A stretch of 35,858 bases of DNA from an uncultured Lachnospiraceae bacterium (GTDB lineage Bacteria; Bacillota; Clostridia; Lachnospirales; Lachnospiraceae). This document shows positions 1-7,532 of the stretch, piece by piece. The notes beneath the pieces are model-generated. The model saw only the letters and a list, made by a program, of their open reading frames with translations, made no database searches and was not told the origin of the DNA. The position numbers and the translations under genes were made by a program. The stretch lies in NCBI GenBank assembly GCA_947178125.1, contig CAMWXB010000043.1:1-35858 (forward strand), given 5' to 3'. The number at the start of each line of letters is the position of its first letter. Positions within the stretch are counted from its first letter, which is position 1.

Positions 1-6
1 AAAGTC

Positions 7-186
7 AACAATCACATTCGCGGAGCGGCTGGCCAGGACACAGTTCTCTGGCGGCGGCCCTTGAAAAGCGCCAGTGCTTAGCGAGGTTCTTCACGAGCTT
101 AGCATCTGTTGCGTCTTTTCGCGGAGCGGAAGCGTGCCGCCAAAGAGAACTGTGTCCTGGCCAGCCGCTCCGCGAATGTGATTGTT
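7..186. repeat. Long inverted repeat, 43-base arms
   Basis: Arms at 7-49 and 144-186 are exact reverse complements. The match continues inward as GGCGGC at 50-55 against GCCGCC at 136-141, with two extra bases on the right side. The motif CGCGGAGCGG occurs in the left arm (19-28) and again inside the loop (120-129). The loop is G+C-rich and has no convincing gene. It could fold into a very stable hairpin, act as a strong transcription stop for the genes read leftward from 1550, or be a small non-autonomous mobile element. The sequence alone does not decide between these. Confidence 0.85.
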
Positions 187-200
187 TGGCATGAAGCTTC

Positions 201-872
201 TTATCTCCCAAGTGTACTTCTCTCTCCATATTTATTATAAGAATCCAAAAGATACGTCCTGTCTGTCTGTATCTGCGAAAGTTCCTCTTTTGTAATGGAC
301 CTCGTTCCCGCCTTCTCTTTCTTCGGCTGTTTTCTGGCATTTTCCCGGCCGGCCTTCTGCTCCATCCCGCGCAGGAAAGTCTGGATGCCGTTCCCCATTT
401 TCCGGATATATTGAAAGAAGATCCGGCTCCGTTTTTCTTCCGGCACGGGCACTGCGGCATTTTCTGCTGCCGCCGTATCCGGACTTTCACTGACGGATGC
501 GCTCTGACAGACTGCCATTGCTTCCTGACCAAAGACAACTTCCACCGTGTCTCTCCCTTTGCCCTGCACGCCTGTCTCTGCCTGTTTTTCCGCCGAGCCA
601 TGCAGACTTCTGCCTATTTTCCCGTCACCATCCGAACCATTTTCTGTAATACCAAATCCGAACAGATTTTCATTGACGATACGCGGAAAAGACGGCTGTG
701 CCGTCTGCACACCCGCCTGCCTTGCATCTTCGCCTTTTCCGCCGCCTCCGCCGTCAAAGGATACGCCTCCGAGCAATTTTCTTTTAGGCAGCTTATCATG
801 ATTATGAAAAGCGCTGTTGCGCCATTTGATCACATGATACTCTATCCGCTGTTCGTCCTGTATCCAGTGCAT
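201..872 (-). CDS. Hypothetical protein, possibly motility-linked
   Basis: I do not recognise a family. The 223-residue product is hydrophilic, without signal peptide or membrane segment. It has a glycine run near residues 40-45, a basic lysine/arginine-rich stretch near 170-190, and a well-formed C-terminal end around TYLLDSYNKYGERSTLG, which looks conserved rather than random. The ATG at 872 is preceded by a GGAGAGGG ribosome site on the minus strand. It starts 21 bases after the stop of the gene at 894-1550, so the two are probably one transcript. Because that neighbour looks flagellar, a role at the cell surface or in motility is possible but unproven. Other frames across this region are also open, which lowers certainty. 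Confidence 0.55.
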   Translation of the reverse strand: MHWIQDEQRIEYHVIKWRNSAFHNHDKLPKRKLLGGVSFDGGGGGKGEDARQAGVQTAQPSFPRIVNENLFGFGITENGSDGDGKIGRSLHGSAEKQAETGVQGKGRDTVEVVFGQEAMAVCQSASVSESPDTAAAENAAVPVPEEKRSRIFFQYIRKMGNGIQTFLRGMEQKAGRENARKQPKKEKAGTRSITKEELSQIQTDRTYLLDSYNKYGERSTLGR

Positions 873-893
873 TTTTCATGCCCTCTCCGCCGT

Positions 894-1550
894 TTATGAC
901 CAGAAATTAAAGTAATTCCCTCTTGTGCCGAAGCCTCTGAGCAGATTGCTGTAAGAATTGTTCACCAGATTATTCATGCCGGATATGGCATTGTCCTGTA
1001 CATTTGATGCCGCCGCGCTTGTTTTGGCTGCAAAAGAAGTACTGCTTCCCCAGGCTTTCTCCAACTGGTCTACACTGGCCGCTCCCAATGTTTTACTATC
1101 GATGGAAAGCGTGCCGTCGGAATTCTGGGTAACGCCCGTCGCCTGCAGCGCAGAACGACACATTTTCGCATTGGCATTCAACTGATTCAGATAACTGTTA
1201 TCCACTCTGCTGCCGCTGCTTTTCAGACTCCGCACCATTCCGTTATACTTGCTTACGAAATCTTTAACCTCGTTTACGATACCCGTTGTATTGCCGCTTT
1301 CTTTTGCTTTGGCAAACAGGGAACCATCTCCCGTCTTTGTCAGCTCAGAAGCGATATACTGCACTTCTCCGGCATTCTTTTTCATATTCTGGTAAATTGT
1401 CTGTGAAGCGCCTGTCTGATTTGTTTTTGTCGCATTCAGAAAACGATTCGCTCCGGTTGCCTGCAGACTGCTCATTCTGTGGTTTCGGCTGCCGGTACCT
1501 TTATTGCCGATGCCGAGCAGGGCGCTCATATAATTTCTTGTTACTCTCAT
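894..1550 (-). CDS. FliD C-terminal-like protein
   Basis: The 218-residue product starts at the ATG at 1550, which has a good GGAGGG site 6 bases upstream; a longer reading to 1583 lacks one. Residues about 75-150 (around VKDFVSKYNGMVRSL and the later GVTQNSDGTLSIDSKTL) resemble the C-terminal domain of the flagellar hook-associated cap protein FliD: a helical segment, then an 'x-G-T-L-x-I-D' strand, then a helix rich in A, S and N. There is no signal peptide, as expected for flagellar export substrates. It is far shorter than FliD (usually over 450 residues) and has no hypervariable cap domain. It may therefore be a FliD-related accessory protein or a structural mimic. It leads a two-gene unit with 201-872. 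Confidence 0.65.
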   Translation of the reverse strand: MRVTRNYMSALLGIGNKGTGSRNHRMSSLQATGANRFLNATKTNQTGASQTIYQNMKKNAGEVQYIASELTKTGDGSLFAKAKESGNTTGIVNEVKDFVSKYNGMVRSLKSSGSRVDNSYLNQLNANAKMCRSALQATGVTQNSDGTLSIDSKTLGAASVDQLEKAWGSSTSFAAKTSAAASNVQDNAISGMNNLVNNSYSNLLRGFGTRGNYFNFWS

Positions 1551-1602
1551 AAAAACCCTCCATTCTTTCTCAACTTGCAGCACTTGCTGTCGTAGGGTAC
1601 GA

Positions 1603-1752
1603 TATTCGCGAGACGAATAAATACCTCCATGAAAAATCTTTGATTTTTCAACCTAATAACCATGTATTTCTCTCAACCTGCAAGTTTGGGCCGACGCTGA
1701 AAGCGTCTTAGCACCAAACTTGCGATTGAAAAATCTCTGATTTTTCAACCTA
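1603..1752. repeat. Modular intergenic repeat with nested hairpins
   Basis: The gap between 1550 and 1829 holds no gene but is highly structured. A 19-base dyad, GAAAAATC-N3-GATTTTTC followed by AACCTA, occurs twice (1631-1653 region and 1728-1751). Between the copies lies a nested hairpin at 1681-1722: outer stem CAAGTTTGG/CCAAACTTG and inner stem GACGC/GCGTC. A further dyad, TATTCG-N5-CGAATA, lies near 1603-1619. This is the pattern of a mosaic intergenic repeat element, possibly also stopping transcription of the kinase gene's upstream neighbour. Confidence 0.7.
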
Positions 1753-1828
1753 TCCACCCCTTTCAAAAAATATATCGAGCGCTTTCTCGGAAAAAGAAAG
1801 AGGTTTGTAATCAACAGCCCTGTTTCTG

Positions 1829-3307
1829 TCATGAAATACCGTCATCCCGGCCCTGGAGCATGATGGTCAGGAAAAACCTGTCATCCCGGATTTCATAATT
1901 CATCGTTCCCAAATACCGCTCCACGACACTCTGCATATTCCGCAGTCCGATTCCATGAATCCAATCATCTTCCTTCGTCGTCTGAAGCATTTTTCCTTCC
2001 GTATACCGGATGCTCCCGCCGTCACAGTCATTTTCGATCTGAAGAAAGAACATCCTGCCCTTTTGATAGCTGTGCACCCTGATCTCGCCGGATTTTCCCC
2101 TGCATTTTGCACATGCCTCAATCGCATTATCTAACGCATTATTCAATAAGATTCCCAGATCAAAAGCCTCGATGCCAAGCTGTCCCGGATAGAGGAAATC
2201 GCTGTCAAGGCCGATTCCCGCCTTCTCACATTCCTGCCATTTTCTGTTCATGACCACATCCATGACCGGATTGCCCGTCTGATACCGCATAGTCAGGGTA
2301 TCCATTGCCTTTTTCATATGGTACAGATAGCGGTGCGCCTCGGCCCCCGCCGCCGCTCCCGGCTGCTCTTTGTCCAGGCTCTCGCCGAGCAGCTGTTCCA
2401 TATCCGCAATATAGTTATTCATATCGTGGCGCATCCCGCGGATACCATCATAAAGCCGCTCCATTTCCCGCACATGGCCGGTCATATCCGCAAGCTGCTG
2501 CCTGTAGAAAAAAAGCCCGTTCTTTTCTTCCTGTGCCCGCATCAGTTCTTCATAAATCCTGATACTGCATACAGTCGATAAAATGCAGAGAAAAGTCATC
2601 AGCGGAATCACCGCATACATCCCGCTGTGCCGGTCGTAGATCAAATCCATATCCGGCCCCGTCCTTGTGAAAAAAAGGCATCGCAGCATCAGATCAAAAG
2701 CCATGCCGACCGATGGCGACAGCATCAGGAACAAAATCCCCTGCCCGCTGATTCCCCGCATATCTTTCCGGTATTTCCGAATCAGGTAAAAGGTCAGCCA
2801 GACAATCCCAAGATAGGCGGCTGACAGCGCCGCATTCCAGACATATTCAAGGGCCTGCATCCGCTCCATAAAATGCTCCGGCAATATTTCTTCCCTTAAC
2901 AGACGTTCCACCTGCCACCTGCTGTACGCTTCGATACACAGGCTCCAGACACCGTGTACGCCAAATCTGGCCATTTCAACGACTGTCTGGTAAAGCAGAA
3001 GCAGGTAGAATTTCATCAACCTGCTCCCCTCATAAAAGAAATCCAACAGGATAAAAAGGAGCACCATGACGAACACCAGTCTGATAATACTGTTACTGCT
3101 CCGCTGAATCTCCGACGCGCCGCCATAAAAAATCTTTTTCAGCAGTTCAGAACGTTCACTCCACAATCCACAGATAACAAAAAGCAGGAAAAACAGATAG
3201 CTTCCCTGCCTTACATATTTTTCTTTCCAATCGAGCGCATTCCGGCATAAATATAGCAGAAGAATACCTCTGATACTATATTCCAACACATCCAGCAAAA
3301 ACCACAT
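1829..3307 (-). CDS. GHKL sensor histidine kinase, AgrC-like
   Basis: This 492-residue membrane kinase would sense an outside signal and phosphorylate the LytTR regulator encoded just upstream. The first ~250 residues are hydrophobic with about six membrane spans. A helical linker follows, then the phospho-acceptor H294 in GMRHDMNNYIADM. The C-terminal ATPase domain has the N box LLNNALDNAIEAC (388-400) and the G box HGIGLRNMQ (451-459), typical of the HATPase_c_5/GHKL class rather than classical HisKA kinases. The ATG at 3307 follows an AGGGAGA site. The regulator gene ends only 15 bases upstream, so the two form an operon. AgrC homologues often answer to peptides, but no agrB or peptide precursor gene is visible here, so the ligand is unknown. 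Confidence 0.93.
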   Translation of the reverse strand: MWFLLDVLEYSIRGILLLYLCRNALDWKEKYVRQGSYLFFLLFVICGLWSERSELLKKIFYGGASEIQRSSNSIIRLVFVMVLLFILLDFFYEGSRLMKFYLLLLYQTVVEMARFGVHGVWSLCIEAYSRWQVERLLREEILPEHFMERMQALEYVWNAALSAAYLGIVWLTFYLIRKYRKDMRGISGQGILFLMLSPSVGMAFDLMLRCLFFTRTGPDMDLIYDRHSGMYAVIPLMTFLCILSTVCSIRIYEELMRAQEEKNGLFFYRQQLADMTGHVREMERLYDGIRGMRHDMNNYIADMEQLLGESLDKEQPGAAAGAEAHRYLYHMKKAMDTLTMRYQTGNPVMDVVMNRKWQECEKAGIGLDSDFLYPGQLGIEAFDLGILLNNALDNAIEACAKCRGKSGEIRVHSYQKGRMFFLQIENDCDGGSIRYTEGKMLQTTKEDDWIHGIGLRNMQSVVERYLGTMNYEIRDDRFFLTIMLQGRDDGIS

Positions 3308-3322
3308 GCTGTTTCTCCCTGC

Positions 3323-4018
3323 CTATTCCTGTAAATAACGGCAATACGTCTGCACAAATTCACTATATTTCCGTTTTGCGAGATAAACGGTCTCTCCGTT
3401 GCTCATGCGGATATTGGCTTTGTCATATCCCCTGATTTCCGAAAGGGAAACGAGGTATCCTCTGTGACAGCGGTAAAAACCTTCTCCCAGCCTTTGCTCC
3501 AGTTCTTCCATCTTCTCATAAAATTCCAGATTTTCCTGTTTCATATGCAGGATCACTTTTCTGCCGTCGCTTTCCGCATACAAAATATCCGCTGCATTTA
3601 TCCTTCTATGACCGCCCGGCACTTTTACAAGCATGTATTTGGGTTTTGCACCGGCCTTTTCTACCTCTGCAAAAGCTCTTTCCATGACCGAGAGCAGTTT
3701 TTCCTTCTCCACCGGTTTTAACAGATAATGAAAAGCGCCTACATCAAATGCCTGAAATACCTGCTCTTTGACGCCTGTTACAAAAATCAGAAGCACCTGA
3801 TACCGCTCCCGCAGTTTCCTCGCGGTCTCCATGCCGTCCATTCCGTTCATGGCAATATCCATCAGGACAATATCCGGAAGATAGTCCTGCCCGGCAGCTT
3901 CCAACAGTTCCTGTCCGGAGACGAACTCTCTTATTTCTGTTCCAGGGAATGCTTCCTTTAATACGTTCCTTATGCCTGTTCTGACTCTGCTTTCATCATC
4001 ACAGATTGCAATGTTCAT
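3323..4018 (-). CDS. LytTR-family response regulator
   Basis: The 231-residue protein has an N-terminal receiver domain with acidic pair D8/D9 (ICDDES), phosphorylation site D54 (DIVLMDIAMNGMDG) and the conserved lysine in LLKPVEKEKL near residue 102. Residues about 130-231 form a LytTR DNA-binding domain, with 'ILYAESDGRKV', 'YRCHRGYLVSL' and a C-terminal 'KRKYSEFVQTY'. It is the cognate partner of the kinase that begins 15 bases after its stop. The start at 4018 has only a modest site (AAGGAACG, about 15 bases away). Regulators of this class bind paired 9-base repeats about 21 bases apart; such a pair is visible at 4127-4160, upstream of this gene, suggesting self-regulation. Confidence 0.93.
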   Translation of the reverse strand: MNIAICDDESRVRTGIRNVLKEAFPGTEIREFVSGQELLEAAGQDYLPDIVLMDIAMNGMDGMETARKLRERYQVLLIFVTGVKEQVFQAFDVGAFHYLLKPVEKEKLLSVMERAFAEVEKAGAKPKYMLVKVPGGHRRINAADILYAESDGRKVILHMKQENLEFYEKMEELEQRLGEGFYRCHRGYLVSLSEIRGYDKANIRMSNGETVYLAKRKYSEFVQTYCRYLQE

Positions 4019-4126
4019 AGGTGTTCTTTAAACGTTCCTTCCTGCCTCTCCCTGGCTGATTACTTTCAGAATCCATTCTATGTTCTGTAATTAATATCGG
4101 GCGGACAGGATGATTTCTTAATGCGA

Positions 4127-4160
4127 TGTCATGAAACGACAGCTTTTTGTCATGAACGTT
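4127..4160 (-). promoter_or_regulatory. Candidate LytTR operator, two direct repeats
   Basis: TGTCATGAA occurs at 4127-4135 and again at 4148-4156, a period of 21 bases or two helical turns. On the minus strand the second copy reads AACGTTCAT, which fits the general LytTR site ([TA][AC][CA]GTTN[AG][TG]). The first copy carries one extra base and fits less well. The pair lies about 110 bases upstream of the LytTR regulator start, and no clear consensus -35/-10 was found in between. Confidence 0.45.
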
Positions 4161-4171
4161 TTGCAGGCCTT

Positions 4172-4846
4172 TTAGCAGACCGCTTCTCCGTCATGCTCCA
4201 TCAATGTTACGGAAAAGATGCCTTCCCGGGCCGCCAGTTCCCTGACCAGTTCTTTTCCCTTATCGGTACGCAGTTCTACAATCAAATGCAGTTTTTCTTT
4301 CGTCAGATTTCTGGATTTCACTTTGCTGTACTTACAATAGGTTTCCACCGTTCCCAGAATTTCATCCTCGTCATCAGGATTTTCCACGTTCAGCACCAGA
4401 AGCAGCGGCGCTTTCGCAATCTTGATATTATCCAGCGCGATGACCATCGCCGTAATGATCAGGGAAACGATGACTGCCATCTCTCCCAATCCGGCGCCGC
4501 AGATAATGCCTGCTGAAATCGACCAGAATAAAAAGGTCAGGTCGATGGGGTCTTTGACCGCAGTACGAAATCTTACGATTGACAAAGCGCCCACCATGCC
4601 GAGCGAGATCACGATGCTCGACTGTATGGCAAGAATAATGGATGCCACAATGACCGGGAGAACTGCCAGCGAAATATTAAAATGCTTGGAATAAAAAGCC
4701 TGTTTGGTCACGAACCGGTACACGAGAAAAATATAACCGCCGATGCAGATTGCCAGCGCATAGACGAGCATCATTTCCGTAAACCCCAACTCTGCGTTCG
4801 CAAATCCCTCTCTGAAAGTTCTTGTAAAAATATCATTAAAATTCAT
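4172..4846 (-). CDS. DUF4956 family membrane protein
   Basis: The 224-residue protein has four hydrophobic spans (about residues 23-45, 57-75, 78-95 and 110-140) and a cytoplasmic C-terminal domain of about 80 residues. The central 'GMVGALSIVRFRTAVKDPIDLTFLFWSISAGIICGAG' region is the signature of DUF4956. Families of this type are repeatedly found beside VTC-domain polyphosphate polymerases and CotH-like kinases, and that is the arrangement here: the gene overlaps the end of the VTC gene by 11 bases and is third in the operon. The biochemical role of DUF4956 is not established. A transport or scaffold role for the polymer made by the VTC protein is an inference. Confidence 0.92.
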   Translation of the reverse strand: MNFNDIFTRTFREGFANAELGFTEMMLVYALAICIGGYIFLVYRFVTKQAFYSKHFNISLAVLPVIVASIILAIQSSIVISLGMVGALSIVRFRTAVKDPIDLTFLFWSISAGIICGAGLGEMAVIVSLIITAMVIALDNIKIAKAPLLLVLNVENPDDEDEILGTVETYCKYSKVKSRNLTKEKLHLIVELRTDKGKELVRELAAREGIFSVTLMEHDGEAVC

Positions 4847-5636
4847 AAGGCTGTCCCTGTTCCCTTTCCGACATTCTGAGCGGTTTTCCCGCCATCCTGC
4901 AAAGATAATATTTTGAAAAAGATATTTTATGAAGACTCACGACCTGCAGTGCCTGCCTGAGAAAATCCGGCAGATATTCATCGTATTTGACTTCCAGCAA
5001 ATGAAAGCCCCTTTCCAGCACCGGTACCGTCACAATATCCTTCTGCATAAATTCCCCGGTATCGGGCGACGCACAGATATTTCTGTCCATTGTGATACGC
5101 ACATTGCCTGCCGGATGCACATAAGGCACTCTGTCGTATTCCACAATAACGGCCGGGGCAAGGAGCATCCGTTCTCTGGTGAGTTCGAACTGCGAGAGCA
5201 CAGCCCTTCCGGAATCATATGCTCCATCCACGGCCTCTCCCCGCAAGATCTTCTGCACTTCTTCCGGCGTCAGTTCACAGCTTTCTTTCCTGATCTTGTC
5301 ACGGTTCCTGTATTTGATCTCCAAATGAAACCGTTCGTCCATACCCGAAAGATAGGAACGTATCCGGTACTTTTTCCGCTCGTCCAGTCCGTCCTCTTTC
5401 TGCCGCATGGCGCTGTTGTCATAATCGTCAAAGTAAAGGCTCCTGACCGGGTAGCATCCCTCCGCATTGCTGTGATGGTCCTTTTCCATTAAAAAATCGA
5501 GTTGTGCGCGCAGCATTTCTATCTGCAGCTGGGTACACAAAAACTTTAATTCATACCGGTATCTGTATTCCTCTTCATTTTTACCGCTTTCCATATTCTT
5601 CCCAATCATCCATTCCTGCCCAGTCCATTCGGTCAT
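4836..5636 (-). CDS. VTC-domain polyphosphate polymerase
   Basis: The 266-residue product contains the full tunnel-barrel motif series of VTC polymerases, which make polyphosphate from ATP: RYELKF (27-32), VRSLYFDDYD (64-73), KKYRIRSY (88-95), LEIKYR (105-110), VEYDRVPY (165-172), ITMDRN (181-186) and LLEVKYD (213-219), the last carrying the expected metal-binding glutamate. The basic residues lining the tunnel are retained, so activity is likely. The ATG at 5636 overlaps the cotH stop as ATGA, indicating translational coupling; an upstream in-frame ATG at 5684 would bury the start deep in cotH. There is no membrane anchor, so the enzyme probably docks on the DUF4956 partner encoded immediately downstream. 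Confidence 0.94.
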   Translation of the reverse strand: MTEWTGQEWMIGKNMESGKNEEEYRYRYELKFLCTQLQIEMLRAQLDFLMEKDHHSNAEGCYPVRSLYFDDYDNSAMRQKEDGLDERKKYRIRSYLSGMDERFHLEIKYRNRDKIRKESCELTPEEVQKILRGEAVDGAYDSGRAVLSQFELTRERMLLAPAVIVEYDRVPYVHPAGNVRITMDRNICASPDTGEFMQKDIVTVPVLERGFHLLEVKYDEYLPDFLRQALQVVSLHKISFSKYYLCRMAGKPLRMSEREQGQPYEF

Positions 5637-7384
5637 TTTCCCGTCTTTTTGCACAGATACCATAATAGCATACCGGTGCCGCACATGACAAGCAGCACCG
5701 CCAGAAAACGGTATTCCATAATAACATGCACAAGACCGTATTCCCCACTGTCCGTCTCTTCCTGTACCGGCATCATCTCAAGAGGAACCTCTTTGACCTC
5801 TGTTTTGGGCAGCACAATTTCCATGACCGTATCCGTCAGGTCCGCACACAAGTATTCATCCATCAGATTTATTTTATCCTGAAGATAACCGGTAAGATGC
5901 GCCGTATGTTCTTCCAGCGAGGCATCCGTCATAAAGACACTGCGCGGTGCCGGGAAAAGAATCTGGTCCATCGCCATTGACGCTTCGATTTCCGCCGTTT
6001 TCGCTTCGATACCGCCCTCTGTCAACGCGAGCATAGCCGGACGGAAATGCTCCGTATATTCCTGCCACACCAGCTTTCGGAACGCCGGCTGGCTATAGAA
6101 CACCGCGTACCAGCGGCTGACGTTATTATAATTCAAGTCATAACCCGTCACAAAAAAGTCCTGTGCCTCGACGGCAATGCCTCTCCCCATCGTATTGTCC
6201 AAATCCCAGAGCGGGCCGTCATGCAGAATCCCGTTTTTTAAATCCAGATACAAATACTGGCTCGTATAGCCAAAATCCATATCCTGCAGAATTTCTTCCA
6301 TGACGAACCGTTTTGCGAAAGATTCCACATCGAGCCTGCCCATTGCCTCCGCCGTATTTCCATTTTCCATATCTGCCGTGAACGCGTCAAAAAACCGCTG
6401 CACATCGTCTAAATCGCAATTCTTCGGCGCATGAATCACAACGGGCTGCTCGTTGCCGAGCAGAATATGCTGCTCTTCTACCGACCGTTCAAGATAATCC
6501 ACTTCCAGCAGATAGCCGTTTCCGATATCCATCCGGTTCTTACCGGGCTCTATTTTTTCCATAAGCTGGTAAAGACCGGCGTACTCATCGTTGATATATA
6601 CTTCTGCGAACCTCTCTTCCGGTATGAAGCGCATACCGCTCTTTCGCGCAATCTCAAAACCAATCTGGTTCCTGATATATGCACCGTCATAATAATTGGC
6701 ATTCAATACCCAGCGCTTCGCCGCACCCATTCCCAGAATATCTTCCGCATCTTCAAGCTTTACCGCATAGGATTTCTTCGCAGCATCCCAGGAAGTATTG
6801 CCCCGGCCGGAAAGACGTTCTACCTTCACCGCCGTTTCCAAGTTCCCGTCCGCATCGTATACCTCCAGAAACCCGGCTTCACTGTATTCTTTATCCGCGT
6901 TGACGGCCTCCATACTCCCCGTAGCGGTCGTCAGCCGGATGACTGGCAGTCTGGAGCCCTGCATAAAAACAACCGGTACCGATGTTTTGCCATCGCTTTC
7001 TCCGCCACTTCCGTCTGTACCGGAACCAAAAGCTTCATAGACCTGGTTCAGTTCTACCTGCGAGAGCGCATCGCCATCCGATAACTGTCCGCCATTAAAC
7101 AGCAGATATTCCGCAGCCTCCATATCAAGACTTATCTTCTCCAAAGAGAGATTGCCCGGTATACAGAAATAAACGGTATTTTCCGCCCAAAAGCCTTTCA
7201 GCCGGTGCGTCATACCGCCCTGCCTGTAAACAAGGGAAAAGGGTAAATGACCCCCCTCTTCCTCTTTCTTCCCGTTATTGGTCCTTGTCAAAATCATCAT
7301 AGACAGAGCCGCCAACGCCAAAAAACTTACCGCGAATAACAGGCCCCTTATCTTAACGAACTTTCCTGACATTTTCACACCCAT
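5633..7384 (-). CDS. cotH: CotH-type protein kinase, membrane-anchored
   Basis: The 583-residue protein has an N-terminal membrane anchor (about 12-33), a large extracytoplasmic domain and a second span near 555-577 before a short basic tail. The CotH kinase fold is indicated by RGNTSWD (194-200), the lysine-bearing KKSYAVKL (203-210), LNANYYDGAYIRNQ (227-240), VYINDEYAGLYQLMEKI (262-278), the catalytic-loop-like QDMDF (367-371) and the metal site GPLWDLDNTMG (390-400). Spore-coat CotH phosphorylates proteins on serine; this version is tethered outside the membrane instead. It is the first gene of the operon with VTC and DUF4956. The ATG at 7372 (four residues in) has as good a ribosome context as the one at 7384, so the exact start is uncertain. 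Confidence 0.92.
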   Translation of the reverse strand: MGVKMSGKFVKIRGLLFAVSFLALAALSMMILTRTNNGKKEEEGGHLPFSLVYRQGGMTHRLKGFWAENTVYFCIPGNLSLEKISLDMEAAEYLLFNGGQLSDGDALSQVELNQVYEAFGSGTDGSGGESDGKTSVPVVFMQGSRLPVIRLTTATGSMEAVNADKEYSEAGFLEVYDADGNLETAVKVERLSGRGNTSWDAAKKSYAVKLEDAEDILGMGAAKRWVLNANYYDGAYIRNQIGFEIARKSGMRFIPEERFAEVYINDEYAGLYQLMEKIEPGKNRMDIGNGYLLEVDYLERSVEEQHILLGNEQPVVIHAPKNCDLDDVQRFFDAFTADMENGNTAEAMGRLDVESFAKRFVMEEILQDMDFGYTSQYLYLDLKNGILHDGPLWDLDNTMGRGIAVEAQDFFVTGYDLNYNNVSRWYAVFYSQPAFRKLVWQEYTEHFRPAMLALTEGGIEAKTAEIEASMAMDQILFPAPRSVFMTDASLEEHTAHLTGYLQDKINLMDEYLCADLTDTVMEIVLPKTEVKEVPLEMMPVQEETDSGEYGLVHVIMEYRFLAVLLVMCGTGMLLWYLCKKTGK

Positions 7385-7431
7385 CTATCTGTCAACAGAT
7401 TTCTTAGAACTTCTCTTCACACTTCCTATGA

Positions 7432-7460
7432 AGTATAACACATGCGTTAGATTTTGACCA
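7432..7460 (-). promoter_or_regulatory. Sigma-A promoter of the cotH operon
   Basis: On the minus strand TGGTCA (7455-7460) and TATACT (7432-7437) are separated by 17 bases, giving a plausible housekeeping promoter about 48 bases upstream of the cotH start. It lies in the 148-base gap after the Bce-type permease gene, which otherwise shows no gene. Confidence 0.6.
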
Positions 7461-7532
7461 TTTCTTTCTCAAGGTACAGCCTCTTAACTCGGACTTCTTG
7501 CCCCAGCCTTCTTTTCATGGATGCTTTTTCCA

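Noticed and set aside
5..601. A 198-codon minus-strand frame running through the left inverted repeat
   Set aside because: Its C-terminal part translates the hairpin and the rest shadows the gene at 201-872; no ribosome site.
1829..4018. A full agr-type quorum-sensing locus
   Set aside because: The kinase and LytTR regulator are present but no AgrB-like protease or short peptide precursor was seen on either strand nearby.
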